Shown: positions 51,171-64,000, numbered from the stretch's first letter. The stretch: 64,000 nt of DNA from Camarhynchus parvulus (GCF_901933205.1 NC_044601.1:33146352-33210351), one strand, 5' to 3'. Translations and numbers: made by a program. Notes: generated by a model not told the origin, from the sequence alone.

Positions 51171-53134
51171 ATTAGAGTCAGAAAAACTGAACTTGATCAG
51201 AAGCTTCAAAAAGTAAGGACTGTAATCTCAAATATTTTGGCCTCCTTCTGTTATCCAAGGAGTTGCAAAGATCCCTATTTTATGTAAGAAGTAGGCCTGA
51301 AATATTTCATAGATTTTAAATACAAGGTATACATGTTCCATAAAGTTTTCCCTCACTTATAGATCAATTTAAGTGGAAAACACTAGTGGCAATCCCTAGG
51401 GGAAACTCAGTACACTTAAACAGAAGTAAACTGGGGAGATGTCCAACAAATTAATTTAATTGCTTGCTCATTGTAAGAATCTATAAATTCTGACTGTTTT
51501 GACCAGAAATGTCAGTAGCAATACTCTTTGCTATATGAAATCAAGAGTAATAAGAAAATTCATGGCTGTGAAGGTATTTTCTTTGTCAGTTCATAGTAAT
51601 TGCAATTATATCTGTGCTATTTTATATCTATATGAATATAACTATTTTAAAACTATATTTTTTGCTTGCAATAGCCACATTTATTGCCTTTCCCCTCTAT
51701 TTTTACCTCAAAACAAGAAATGTGTCACACTTCAAAGTGTTGATAGTTTTGCTTACCTGTGATTAAGAGTAGTTGTAGGATGTACTTTTACACATTAAAG
51801 AGTGAGGAGGTATGATGTCTAAATTTAAATTTTATGTGGGGCAATGCCAGCTAAGATTAGTTGAGAAAAGATGTGTTTTGAACCTAGGTGGCTTTACAAA
51901 AGACATACTTACATGGAAATGAAGATTTAGGCCAGTCTGGTCTTTATTACTTCCTCCGCTGCTTTCCCATCACTAGTTACTTGTTCTAGCTTTTGTTTTT
52001 ATAGAAATGATGTGTCTGTTTAAATGAATATTAAAGAATGGTGCAATGCATGAAAACACTGGCTGAAAGAAGGAAAAGCATATACAATAACAAGTTATGA
52101 TTGGACAAAAACCCAGGGTTTTTTAAAAAGTAAATCTTTCTGTAAAATAATTGCCTAATTGTAGCACAGAAAATAACTATGGGCAACAAGGAGATGATAA
52201 ACTGATTTTTAAGAAGATTTGAGCAAAATTCTTAAGAAGATTTTATTAGCATTAGCAATCTCTGCTTTGAATGAAAACCACCATGAAGGTGAAAAAAAAA
52301 GAAAAGGGGGAAGATACATTATCACCTTTTAACTGTCAGAGGACTGAGTAACTATGGGGGGATTCTGTTTCAGCACCATTTCCAGGGCTCTTCAGTTTGT
52401 GAAGTGCTGGATATGTCCATAGCCTCTGACAACCATCTTGCACTGTCACACAACAAGAACAGTGTTGGCAGCCCTTCCATCAGAGCTGATGATTGCATTG
52501 ACATGTAGTTACACCATCAACAGAAGCCTTTTGTTTTCCGTCATTGGTTGTGTACACAGAGCATGGAGAGCACATTTTCTTCATCCTGATCCATTTGTGA
52601 CGCCCCCTGGTTGCAGCATCAGTTAATGATATAATAATGAATAAAGGAAATAATGAATAAAGGAAAGGGTAATCCACCTTTCCTCCTCTTGTGTACTGTG
52701 ATGATTAACACCTAGGTGGGCATTCCTCTGCTGCCATCTTAGAAATGCAAAAGCAGAGCAATACTGGATGGAAACATGCTGTGAGGGGGGACTGCACTGG
52801 GTGAGACACGTGGTATTATTAGCTGTCACACCTCCTGGTCATATGGATTGGCATTTAAGCATCTCCAGTTTCATTCTAAGGCTATTATACATTCATATGG
52901 ATAATAAAAGCAGCCACATTGATACTGAATCTAGGACATAAGTAAGTAGAGACAAATAGGTGAAATTTCCATGTCCTTAAGAGATGCAGAAATGAAAACA
53001 GTAAAAAATATTCCCATTGTAAGCCTACAAGAAGCCAATTCAGTATAAACCCACTTATGGGACTTTTCTGTACTATTTCTCCTACATTTTCCTGTTATGC
53101 CTTTGTCAATGATCCCCTCTCTAATCTCAAGGAA
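51171..53134. other. Upstream flank with a CTCF-like motif
   Basis: Mostly AT-rich unassigned sequence. A short tandem repeat of AATGAATAAAGGAAAT type lies at about 52635-52668. The only other feature I would name is the CTCF-like site at 52600-52616. Confidence 0.7.
52600..52616 (-). promoter_or_regulatory. Predicted CTCF-binding motif
   Basis: On the minus strand the sequence reads TGCAACCAGGGGGCGTC. The CCAGGGGGCG core is perfect; the bases before it fit less well (AA instead of CA just 5' of the core). It points towards SYK, facing the plus-strand motif at 12385. Confidence 0.5.
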
Positions 53135-53345
53135 CAGTGACAAGACATGAGGCAGAGAGACGCTGCAAGAATCAGCGTAGATGCAGCTGTAGTTTTATTC
53201 ACTGTGTTACACTTGTCAGCTGTTTCCTACAGAGCCAGTCACTCAATCTTTGCGCTATGGTCAAGGTTCTTGTGTTTGCTTAAATGCAGAGCTGGCACAG
53301 GCTGCATCTGTGCATTTATACTTTAGTCTATTAAACACTTCTAGA
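53135..53345 (-). mobile_element. Probable solo LTR (endogenous retrovirus remnant)
   Basis: Minus strand: TATAAATGC box at 53320-53312, then AATAAA at 53199-53194, about 120 nt apart, as between U3 promoter and R poly(A) signal in an LTR. After it comes GATTCTTGCAGCGTCTCTCT and an end near CTTGTCA (about 53141). No coding retroviral sequence is next to it. The far (U3) boundary is not defined. Confidence 0.5.
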
Positions 53346-54454
53346 AAATGAATTAGCTGTCACCCATAGTGCTCAGAACTAGTAATCTGAGATGGACCCG
53401 CACTGTTTTCTGAAGAAGCAGAAAGAGAATACCAAATAGCAAGAAATAGTCCTATTGTGGAGACACACAATATGTCTTTTTGTGAAGCCAGTTTATAATT
53501 GTCTCAGTATCTGATTGATGCACAAAAGGCAGATGCACTATTTCTGGATTGTGCCAACTCTGGAAGAGCTATGAAGCATTTCCACATCACTGCACCTGAA
53601 CTAATGAGTCCTGCCAGATCTGAGCTGACCTTGCATCCCAGTCATAAATATCTTCCAGCTGAACAGCGTGGGCACCTCCAATCCAGGATTCACTGTCAAA
53701 TGAATCAGGCTATATAATACGATAAAATTATAACCCAAAATGTTAACTATCTGTTAACATGACCTAAATTCCTGCCTTTACAGTAATAAATATTCAGTCA
53801 ATATCAGATCATCATGAATAATTTAGTTTTAACTTGTTGGCTGCTGCAAGGTATGTTGGGTCTTCATGCTGAAGCAATATATCCAAGATGATGTAGTCTA
53901 AGGAACACCTTGAAGTTGCACAAATGGCACTTTTCAGTCTTTCATGATATTTTATTTTCTGAGACTTGATTTAGCAGTGATGTAACTCTTCCACAGCCTG
54001 TGTCTGAATAAAAACTACAATAAAGTGAGTTTAAAAAAATCTGACCTCTTCCAAAAGCTTTGAACACCACTATCTTATCCATGATCAAATTGATTTGGGA
54101 ATCCTTGGATTGCAAGAATGTTGACATTGTTTTCAATGTACAGGAGGAGCAGAAGTTTTGCTATTTACATGAATATGCCATTTATACTGGTACTTGTTAC
54201 CTAATTTTGTGCATGCAAAAGAATTGTTACCAGAAAGAAACTACTTCTAACAGCTATAATAATGTTACATAATAATGCGTAATAAGCATGTCATCAAGAA
54301 CACAGATTTTCTACCAAAAAGCAGAAGGGTTTTACAATCAGGGATTGATAATCCTGAAATTTTAGGCTGGTTTTCTAGTTTTTCTTTAGTCTAGATGATA
54401 AGAAAGAAATACCACTTCTCTGATAACATGTTTTTCCCTATAGGCGTACAAATA

Positions 54455-54481
54455 CACACACACGCGTGCACACACACACAC
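54455..54481. repeat. CA microsatellite interrupted by CGCGTG
   Basis: CA runs on either side of an ACGCGTG interruption. Confidence 0.9.
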
Positions 54482-57059
54482 ATTTTAAAATGTCTTCAAA
54501 CAGTCTTTATTGTTCTCTCTTGAACTAAATCAGTTTGAACTTAAACATTACTTTAAAAACACACTTGCTTATAGAATTATGCAGAGCCATCAGAAGGAAT
54601 TAAATAAATGTAATAACTTTTTTCTTTTTTCTTTTTCATTGTTACCCCACAGAAAGGGTGTAGGTGCTCTATACACGAATGGAAGCATCACATGGCCATA
54701 CAAAAGCTTTTGAGCTCTAGGGGACAAGACAGGAGCAATATCTATTTTATTTAAAACTGAGGCTTAAAAATGCTTAGAATGAATCATGAATATGGGAAGC
54801 TGAAAGATCTCTTTTATCTTCCCCAAATAAGAACATGGGAAAAATAATCTCAACCAAATTTCCGTCAAAGTTCACCTAAGTGCACACACAAAAGTGTTTC
54901 TAGCTCCTTGTGAACTGAAACCATTTGAGATCTCATAGTTTTGAAACAGAAAGCAGAAGTTACCATGATTTTAATCTTATTTACATTGATGTTATACAAC
55001 AGTGACTTCTCTATATCTGGTAGACTTCTTAATTAATGCTGACAAAATTTCCTTTATGCCTATATTATATGTTATTTCCAGATATTTTCATAGTTAAACA
55101 AAACTCTTAAGAAGCTGCACAGAGAAATGGAATGAACAAACCTTATATGAAAAAGGAACATTTTCTTAATTATTTTTCTAATGTAGACATGTGCAAGAGA
55201 AAAAAACTATAGTTAAAAAACCAGTACTTGGGGTGTTTAGTCAGATACTGTACTGCAGGTGTCCCTCACTGAGGTGGAAGTACAGGCACTAAAATATGTC
55301 TTTCAACATAAATCACATACGAAAAATGTCTTTCTAAAAGAGTCACAACCACATCACAGCACCTTTAACAGCAAGTGAGGGGTAAAGATATAAGGCATGC
55401 TATATGTGAAGCATCAAAAGCTTTTTTAAAATTTTTTTTTGTAATGTATTTCTAAATGCGTGATGTGGCAGGCATAAATAATTCAAACAAAACATTTTGA
55501 AATTTGGAGTTATTTAAAACAATAAGTTTCCTTTCCTCTCTGCATCTGTGGAGCAAGACAGGGTGGTTTTGTTGGGGGTTTTCTGTTGAGCAAAAAAATC
55601 TCTTTTCTGTATACAACATTTTTCAAGTGCAAATCATGAAGGTCCACTTGTGAATGCTGTACATATTTCCATGATATAATGGGGAAAATCAGACTTTCTG
55701 TACTGAAAACAGGTACACTATGGGAAAAGTTTGGAGGCAGATGTGTTCAAAAGACTCCAGATGGCTCCAGACACCCAAATAACACTCAAATCTGGTCTGG
55801 AGTGTTGGAGTCTCACTGAAATACTTGGAAAGCTGATGCTTGTTTCCTAGTCCCTACCTAGCCTGATTCATCTCTTGCAAGTCATACAACAGTGTAGAAC
55901 CCGGAGTGCTAAAGCAGACTGTATCTGACCCTACATGGTGCATGTGCAAGGATGGAAAACGTGCACTATGGCAAACAGAAATAATTGAATTTCACCAAGA
56001 TTTTAGATAGACACTTCAAATGGATACCATTGCCCTAGATTGAATTCAGTTATTCTTCCTTCTTGCAGTCTTTCAAATAATTTAAAAGCAGCTCCACAGT
56101 GGTTGCACTTTTTATCAATCTCACTAGTGATACAAGAAAAAGTTTATAAAAAGATGCTGATGGGTGAAGGAGATTATGATTGATTGCAAGACTAGAGAAA
56201 TATTTATATTGTAACAACTTTTCTTGGACTCTAGCTTGAAGAGGCATTTCCATTGCTTTTGTGAGATGTACTGTATTCTTGCTGGGCATTGTACACTTTT
56301 TCAGACCTCAATTTTAGGCCTTCCAAAATCTATCTAGAAGAACATTCTGGTTACTTTCCCCCCCTCACTTATTCTTATAAAATACCACTTCATCTTCATT
56401 AATTATTTTCTTCTCTTTGTGGGCTGCAGTAGTTACAGCCAAAGTGTAATTACTTTCCCAACTTATTCATACACTTTTTATAGCTCGAAAAAATGCATCA
56501 ATAGAAACTGAGACATGTGGCCCTAGTTGGCTTTTGGATCATGGCTTGTGGCTGTCTGGAGCCACATAGGTTGTCAATTCCATTAGGTGGGTATGTCAGG
56601 GAATTCAGGGCATCCTGAAGGTAACTCCTGGTTTCTTCATCAAATGTGTTAAGAGAAACAGTGAACTATTGAGGTGATTTTGATTACATGGAATAAGCAT
56701 TTTTTATGAGAGATTTTATTCAACTTTGAGGCCAACCCCGTGATCATATTATTTAAAGCTGCTATTGCCTTAGTTTACAACATTTATATTGTTACAATTT
56801 TCATTTTCTGTAATATTTTCTATAATAATATTTTCTAAATATTTTCTATAATATTTTCTTTAATGTATCTTGTCTTATTTGTGTTTCAATGCTTAGAAAT
56901 CTGTGATGAGCATTGTTTTGAACTTACTAGGATCTCAGCTTAGTGTATATATATTGCTATAAGGCAGTGGTAGATCCATGACCATAGGGGGAGAACATTT
57001 ACTCTCTGTGATTCCCTACATCCATTCATGCACATGTTGAGGTTTGGAGTGCCCAGCTT

Positions 57060-57095
57060 GCTTCTCTCTCTCTTTCTCTCTCCCTGTCTCTCCAC
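57060..57095. repeat. CT-rich simple repeat
   Basis: Almost pure pyrimidine on the plus strand, built from CT with a few TTT and CCC interruptions. Confidence 0.85.
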
Positions 57096-57369
57096 AACAT
57101 ATATTCTTTTGTCACATTTGTGCTCTTGTAAGATGAACAATATTTTTCAGTAAAGTAAATGTCAGTGAAAGGGCAGCAAGCTTTGAGCAATTTGGCCATA
57201 TATAAATACAGGCTGCAAGCATTACTACCTTTGAATTTATAATTCTTTAGTAGCACTGTGTGCTGCATTACACCAACTAAGGCAATATAATTTTGTATTA
57301 AATACAACAAATTACAAGAAAATATTATGTCTAAGCATTTATTTTTAATTGTACCAAGTCAGTAAATAT

Positions 57370-57660
57370 CTGTGAGAGTCAACACAGGCAGGCAGCACAA
57401 AACCATGGCTGAAATGCAAAGAGTAAGTTTATTTCATTACCTCACTAGTGGGAGGATCCTGCAGCAGCACCAGGAGGTGTTGAGAGACACTCAAGAAGGA
57501 ACGGAGGCACCGTCAGGCTCTGCCAACCCTAATGACCTGGTTTGTGCCCATTTATAAAGGACTCATGCACCTGTAGTTTAGCACCCTGCTGTGAACTCAC
57601 TTGTACTTTTTTATGATCTCTGAGCTTTGATCTTCTCTTTCCCAAGACAGGCAGCTCAAG
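57370..57660 (-). mobile_element. Probable solo LTR (endogenous retrovirus remnant)
   Basis: Minus strand: TTTATAAATGGGC box at about 57557-57545, AATAAA at 57433-57428 about 120 nt later, then an end near TTGACTCTCACA at about 57372. The sequence is GC-richer than its surroundings. The TATA to poly(A)-signal distance equals that of the remnant at 53135, on the same strand. No internal retroviral sequence adjoins. Confidence 0.5.
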
Positions 57661-60600
57661 CATGTCAATAAGGGTGCCTCCAAATCTCTCCAAACACCAG
57701 TGTTACCTCTACACAGAAATTCTACTTCTCAAAACAGACAAAATACAAACAGTAGTAGGCATAAAATATGGCATGTCCCACACTATTATTTTCCAGGCTT
57801 TGGCATTCCCATCTGCAAGGTTGCTTAAGATAATTTACCATCCTCCTCACCATTCTTTTGCTTCCAACACCTTTTTTTTCCAACAACACCTAATTCAGAA
57901 GTTCAACAATACTTCATGGTAGGACTCCACAAAGTAAGTTTCTGATTTCTTTTTTCCATTTATTATTATTGATATGACATCATGAAAGTACACAACAATT
58001 CAGGGATTTATAAGGCAAATCTCCAGCCCTGTGGATGTGAAAACAAACATGACAAATATAAATATGTGTGTAGATGGGAACAATACAAAAATAAAAAATA
58101 AAAAGAAAAAAGGCAAGATATTTTGCCTGAGGAACAATGTGCATTGACATGCATATAGAAATAATACCATAAAAGGTCATTGAGGTCACAAAATTAAATT
58201 ATTTCAAGGTAAGAAATGTAGAATTGAAGATCCTATGCAGTGTTTTAAGTCATTCTGCTTGACTGCGTCTGTCTTCTGAAATTGCATGGCCCATAAGCTG
58301 TCTTTTCCAGGAACCCTGACTCATAGCATAGATAGGGTAGACGCTCTGGTGGTGAATCATGTTGTATAGACATGAATTTTGCTGATGAAATTCATGTGGT
58401 TTTCTTAGCTGGACTGGACATTATTTGATGAATGAGGATTTTGCCTGTGAAAGAAATGCTAAACATTACATACACATAGGCTTTTAAAGGACAGTAATTC
58501 TGCACTGAGCCTTCTCTGTGGTTACTCTTCACTACAGCTGAAAGCATCTTTCTATGAGTTAGTTTGCTGATCTTTCAGAGAGGAAGGCCCTTCCTCCCAT
58601 CTGCCTCTCCTTCTCCCTTCCTGTGCTGGGGGGCTGTCAACGACTGCCTGCGCAAGGAGAGGACAGCTGATGTCCTGTCAGCCTGGATTATAGCCTACTG
58701 CAGTGCACATTTTGATGATAGATGAACATTAAAAAAAAACTCGAAATATTGGCTTATGGAAGAGCGGCAAATGCCCTCATCAAGTGAATGAAGCAGAGGT
58801 CTTGCAAAAAAATTGTGTTTATACAACTAGGGGTCATGTACTATTCAGCATGCACCCAGTGGATTTATAGTGGATTACATGTCACTTTAGTCTCGAATGT
58901 TATCTTATGGGATCCTATCTTTGTAACTGGAATGCATAACTTAGCCAGACTAATATGATAAAACCATTAAATTTCTCACAAAATATCCCATAACGTTTAT
59001 TGGATCCTTATTTCACTATACAAAATACTACAATTCATCACTGAATAGCTGAATAGCAAAAAAAAACCCCTTTATTCTAGCATTCTGAGGGGGGGAAAAA
59101 AGCTGCTTCTGATAGAGTTTAAATGAAATTATGAAAGATACTATTTTATGCAGACAATGAAGCATGCAAAAAATCATCGTTAAAGGTCATGGTCTGATGA
59201 AGTTATAAACAACTGACATCAGGGCTTTCTGGAAAGGTTATGAACCTCAGTGCCATACAGTGCTGCAACTCCATCTACAGTGTTCGCCTTTTTTTATGTT
59301 TTGTTTATATTCTTTTTCCCCAGTGGGTAAAAATATTCAGAGATTTTTTCAGGACTTGAATGTGAGAAGGAGGACAAACTAAATAAGTTGTCAGATTGAA
59401 AGCCTAACTCTTTAGTATGACTTTCTTTTCTTCATATGTTTATGTTTCACAAATGTTCTTGAAAGCTCTCCTTGTAAATTTAAGGGCCTACAAGAAAATT
59501 TGCGAACCGTGTGATCAGCTGAACTGTGTCTTCCCAGGAGTTCAAATTGAAGAGAAGCAATTCATACACCAGGTAAATATGAGTAACATGAAATGAATGG
59601 CTGATGACTGATGGTTTATATAGAAGTCCTTGTCAACTTGAAAAAAGTACAGTGTCTGCAGAAATCATTAGCTTGACAAAACTATTGAACTGACACCCCA
59701 TTTGTTAGTTTTGAAGAAAATAAAGAATAATGGATAGAGGGATCTGCATATACTGGACAGCAATTGAGCTGAGTTTTACCAGAGGCACATTTTTTGAATA
59801 TGCTGAATATTCAAACATAATATGCTGAATATTAGCTGAATATAAGCTGAAATTATGCCTGTTCTGTGAATCACTTAAGCATCTTTATCCCATATTGTCA
59901 GTCTAGTACTAGTAGTTACTGCTATGTCTGTCCACAGTTTCTCTCCTTTTGATTTGTTTTCTTAATGCGTGGCAGTGCTTGATCACTTAATAGGTATTTG
60001 GATGTTGCATGCCAAAAAATTGGATGAAATAGACCTAGGGGTCTAAAACTACTTTTGGGATGCACACTTCCGTCAATATGAGATGGCTGCATATAATATT
60101 TAGTTATGCAAATATTTGTTAATTTAGAAAAAGCAAATATCAATGAAGAAAAGTCAGCTAGTGTGGTGAGGACGACTCCTCTAATGTCATCTTGACCTCA
60201 CCATAAGCCTTACTCAGTCACAGAAAGAGACAACAGTCTGCCTTCTCACTGTGCATGCATTCCTTAACTAAACTCCTGTGTGACAAAAGGATCACCTTGA
60301 AAATGCAAGTGAGGCACACTAGAGCTGTATGACACAGCAGTGCAATACATCACAATAAATCTCTGTCTGCTGCTGTTTTATCTTCAAAACATGGCAGCTG
60401 AGATAAAGAAGTAGTTGGGACAAAAAAGAACACAAGAAGCCATAGGGTGGTTCGGGCTTCCCTAACAGCAGTGACAACTTCTACAGTCCTGATCTCATAT
60501 ACTTAGAGAGGTGTGGTTGAGTACATAGTTACACAGAGCTTCAGGCTTTTGCTCACATGACAATAGAGCTCTTGGCATTGTCATTTTTCTGCACGGAGTA

Positions 60601-61062
60601 CTTATCCAGTTATGCTTGAATATGAAGTGTGTTTATGAAAAAAATGTGAGTGAAGTGAAACTGGAAGGCTGGAAAGAATGGAAAACAGTATTGCATTTCA
60701 AAACAGATAACAGATTGGAGGAGTTTTTAGGAAAACTAACTCAAATTTTGACAAAAAGAAATACCAGAAACTACATGTAGGGATGAGTATCAATGGCACG
60801 AATGGGGAAGATTCAGCTGAAGACAAGTGTTCCTCTGAAAGTGATCAAGATGTTACATTTTATAACAGCCTCAGCATGAGTTAAAAATATCATGATACTA
60901 CTAAACACATTGTACTGGAATTTAGGAGAGCAATCAAGCATCTGGAATGCTTCTACTCTAAACAGCATTACTACAACTGTGGCTGGAGAGCAATTTTAAT
61001 TTGTGAGCACATGTATTTCCAGAAATATGCAAAGACACTGTCTAGAGCAGTGATTTAGGGGT

Positions 61063-61082
61063 AGTCCAGTCCAGTCCAGTCC
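61063..61082. repeat. AGTCC pentanucleotide repeat
   Basis: Four perfect units. Confidence 0.9.
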
Positions 61083-62195
61083 ACAGAATTTGCGAGAGAT
61101 CCAGGAGCAATGACCTGTGGGGCCATTAGCATGAGCAAAAGACTGAACTAAAGACAATGGCCTTTATGTAACAGAAGGGACATGGAAAAGGAAAAGAAAT
61201 AATCTATTAAGTCTGTCTGAAAAATAGCTAGGATGAAAAATAATATGCTTAAGCTACAGCCAAAAATGTGCAGGATAGAAATAAGGAAAAACATTCTAAT
61301 AAGGAGGTCAGTGAGTAACTGAAGGTCAGTTTATGGAATTACTGTCTCTTTAAGTTTACAGAGCAATTCTCTGGCATATACCTCATCCAATCCTCCTCTG
61401 GAACAAAAGCCTGACATGGAAGACCTCTCGCTCTTCCCTCCAGGTTTCATTTCCTAGTATTAAGTTTTACTTCTACAGTGAATTTGAGATTAATAGAGAT
61501 CCATGATAGATTTCTTTTTGTTTCCAGCAGGCAGCTTATAGCACTCCTACCTCCAGCCAGAGTAAAATGTTCACAATCCGTAGTTGTTTCCTGATTGCAC
61601 ATGAAGTTTTTGGTCTTTTTTGCTGAAGAGACGTAACCTAAAAAATACTCTCAAGGTGATATTTTGATATCTAGAAGTTACAAATTGTATAAAATAAACT
61701 GGAAAGTATTCCAGCGAACCCTGTACACGTACACTGATAACATCACTTTTTGCAGATTTCTTCTATTACCGTCGTATCTTTCAGCAATAGTACTGGAATA
61801 ATGCACTGCTTCATCTTTTGGAATCTCATGCCTGGGTGAAAATATGAACCTGTTGGGACAAAATTCAGAGAGACAGAATGAGTGTGTTGTGCTTGGAGGT
61901 AGCCTGCTTGAGCAGAATAATTTGTCACGTGTTGTGATGCAAATTCACGCAGTTCATATTCTGCATGAAGACACTGTGTTAATCCACAGCACACAGAAAG
62001 GGTGAGAGTCATCCCATCTCATTCCAGACTTCTTTCATTATCTAAATGGTATGTATATCTAGGAAAGACAAGTCATCCAGAATCCAACGAAGAAGAAATG
62101 CTGTGCTGAAAGACGACCAATTACTTAACGGGAAAATCTCATCTTCTGTGTACTTTATTTTCTCTCTTTAAAAACTGGAAATCATTTAGGCTCAA

Positions 62196-62263
62196 TGTCT
62201 AACTTCTAAACAGCTGAAATTATGTGAACTGTCTAACTTCTAAAAGGCTGAAATTATGTAAGC
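62196..62263. repeat. 34-bp direct tandem duplication
   Basis: Copies starting TGTCTAACTTCTAAA at 62196-62229 and 62230-62263, differing at a few positions. Confidence 0.9.
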
Positions 62264-62869
62264 AGTGATTTCTTCTTCATTGCAACTGGATGAATGAAAG
62301 TCTAACTACAGGTTTACCTGTGGAGTAATCTCAGATACAGCATTTAGAAAGGTAGATCACACTGTTGGAAGAATACCCTACTAAAATTATTGGACGTACA
62401 TTTTGACACATAGGTTTCTCTTATGCTTAGACTTCTAAAATCATGTCCTAACTTACTTACATATTTTATATAAACAGTTGATGAAAGAGACCAAAAAAGA
62501 GGAATAAATTAATTAATTGTATTTACATAGGGACTTGATTAAGATGACAAAACTGTAACTTTCTTGAGTTAATGAGTTAATCTCTATCAGTGAAGTGTGG
62601 ACCATTCCCAATAATTAAATGAGTTTCCATGTTCTGTCAGCTGCATACATTCCTGTAAGTGACTACAAACATTTAAATATTTATTTAAATTTAAGACATC
62701 AATTTATCTATAAAGTAAGTATTGATATTAAATATTGTATGACAAATTTTTCCTAATATCGGCAGTTGTGAAGACAAGAGTGCAACCACCACTTTAAACA
62801 AAGGAACATAATAGTTTCTTCAGTGCTTGAGCTGATTTGTATTGTCTAAAAATGAAGTACCTAGTATTC

Positions 62870-62892
62870 TGTAGCCCAAAAATTGGGCTACA
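62870..62892. repeat. Perfect 10-bp hairpin with 3-nt loop
   Basis: TGTAGCCCAA, loop AAA, TTGGGCTACA. AT-rich flanks do not extend the stem enough to suggest a microRNA precursor. Confidence 0.85.
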
Positions 62893-63039
62893 ATTTTTGA
62901 AATCTGAAAGAAGGTCACTGTAGTTATATGAAAAGTCAGATGGGTTTACAGCGTTTGTTTTGACACTGCATCTGCTTTCTTGGATATCTTAGCTGGGAGC
63001 TGTGTCAACAAAAAATAGAGACTCAGAAGACTCTGCAAG

Positions 63040-63525
63040 AATTAACTTGACAAGCTCTTATTCTCTCTCTACCTTTTTTTCTCTTGATGTTTATTTTTTA
63101 ACGTGAATAGGAAGATCACTCAGCCAGGACAGCTGGTATCAATTGAACAAATGGATATCCCACACCATGTATTGCCATGCTCAGCAGTCTAGGGAGGAGG
63201 TTGTCATGAGGGCTGCTGCTCAGGGGCTGGCCAGCCTTTGGTTGGTTGGTACTGAATAATTATTTTCAGCTGTATCACTTATCTTGTTTGGCTTTTATCA
63301 CTCTCTCTTTGTTATTTCCCTTTTCACTAAAATATTATTCATATTAGCTTTAGTATTTGTATTATTTCTATTATTGTTTTATGTTCATTATTAAACTGTT
63401 TTTATCATAACTCACTGGTTTTCTCACTTTTACCCTTTTGATTCTCTTCCCCCATCTCTTTTGGGGGGCGTGACTGAGCATATAAGCATGGGCTAATTTG
63501 CCAGGTGGGGTTAAACTACCACACT
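63040..63525 (+). mobile_element. LTR of avian endogenous retrovirus type
   Basis: Contains GAAGATCACTCAGCCAGGAC and AGCTGGTATCAATTGAACAA in the left (U3) part, a CATTATTAAACTGTTTTTAT poly(A)-signal region, a pyrimidine-rich stretch through TTCTCTTCCCCCATCTCTTT, then a GGGGGG run and an end at GTGGGGTTAAACTACCACA. This order matches a common avian LTR I know by its GGGGTTAAACCACGACA-like terminus. The left edge is uncertain, and no internal retroviral sequence adjoins within the window. Confidence 0.75.
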
Positions 63526-64000
63526 GAGTATTGCTGTTTCTGGTTTACAGGGAAAGATTCTTCAGAATATTGTCATACACAACATGATAGCCTAAGTAAT
63601 TTGAAGTTCCAGGTAAGGTGTAAGGTCTAAGGCAGTATTATGGAGTGTAATATCTTAGTGAATTAATAAGAAATACTTGTATATATTATCCATAGAATGG
63701 AATTGGGTAAAGAATAAAAATATCCTCATTTCTCATTTCCCAAGTGTAACCTCAGTTGCAGTTTCACCTCCTGGTTTACAACTCCTCTTATAATACTCAC
63801 TTCTGCTAGTTTATTTTTGTTCAGTTCATCCCTCTATTGTTACATGCCACAGCACCTACCAAGGTAATTTCCTTTAACTTGGGAGCTACTGCTTCTGATG
63901 CAATATCTTAACCCGCATTTCACGCTCTGTAGAAATTAATACAATATCCACCTGGCACCTAGCAGGCAGCTTTTTCACACATAACATTGTTGCTATTTAA
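63526..64000. other. Window end, no recognised feature
   Basis: AT-rich sequence after the LTR. No primer-binding site or gag-like frame follows the LTR end, consistent with a solo LTR. Confidence 0.6.

Larger units (their letters stand above)
53346..57369. other. Upstream flank between two LTR remnants
   Basis: AT-rich. Contains a CA microsatellite (54455-54481), a short ATTTTCTATAATA-type tandem repeat (56808-56862) and a CT-rich run (57060-57095). No gene or RNA recognised. Confidence 0.7.
57661..63039. other. Upstream flank, no recognised gene
   Basis: AT-rich sequence with an AGTCC pentanucleotide repeat (61063-61082), a TGAATATTAGC-type short repeat (59795-59850), a 34-bp tandem duplication (62196-62263) and a hairpin (62870-62892). 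A less AT-rich stretch at 58560-58700 is unassigned. Open frames are short and without recognisable domains. Confidence 0.65.

Overview
The window is vertebrate nuclear DNA, almost certainly from a bird. It is AT-rich with sparse short exons. Several repeats end in the ATTCTATG-type tail of CR1 LINEs, and there are LTR remnants of avian type. Its one confidently identified gene is SYK (spleen tyrosine kinase), on the minus strand. I recovered all 13 coding exons by splice-site and phase matching (stop at 3657-3659, start codon at 31882-31884). They join in frame into a 633-residue protein with the layout N-SH2, interdomain A, C-SH2, interdomain B, tyrosine kinase; human SYK is 635 residues. 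No exon has a frameshift or premature stop. The species cannot be fixed from the sequence. Human 9q22, where SYK lies, corresponds largely to the avian Z chromosome, so a Z-linked contig is likely but not shown here.

Layout. 1-3656: SYK 3' UTR and downstream flank, no other gene. 3657-31884: coding exons separated by introns of 205 bp to 9 kb. One is a 69-bp cassette exon (13996-14064) that encodes the 23-residue interdomain B insert separating the long and short Syk isoforms. 31925-47614: the probable 5' UTR intron, carrying most of the CR1 fragments and an unexplained GC-rich block (33481-34384). 47200-48120: a CpG island, the best candidate for the SYK promoter and first non-coding exon. 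It holds a GTGAGC donor, GC-box and ETS motifs, and a GGGGCC/GGGGCT hexanucleotide tract on the SYK sense strand. 48200-64000: upstream flank with no recognisable gene, but with four LTR remnants, one CR1 tail, microsatellites and hairpins.

Function. The single protein is the cytoplasmic kinase that docks on phosphorylated ITAMs of B-cell, Fc and C-type lectin receptors through its tandem SH2 domains. All catalytic and main regulatory residues are present. The points most worth a second look are the weak donor of the isoform-defining exon, a tandemly duplicated splice donor at 29894-29930, divergence around the Cbl-site tyrosine, a convergent pair of CTCF-like motifs (12385 and 52600) and an exon-like segment in the CpG island. 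I found no evidence for a previously undescribed multi-gene system.
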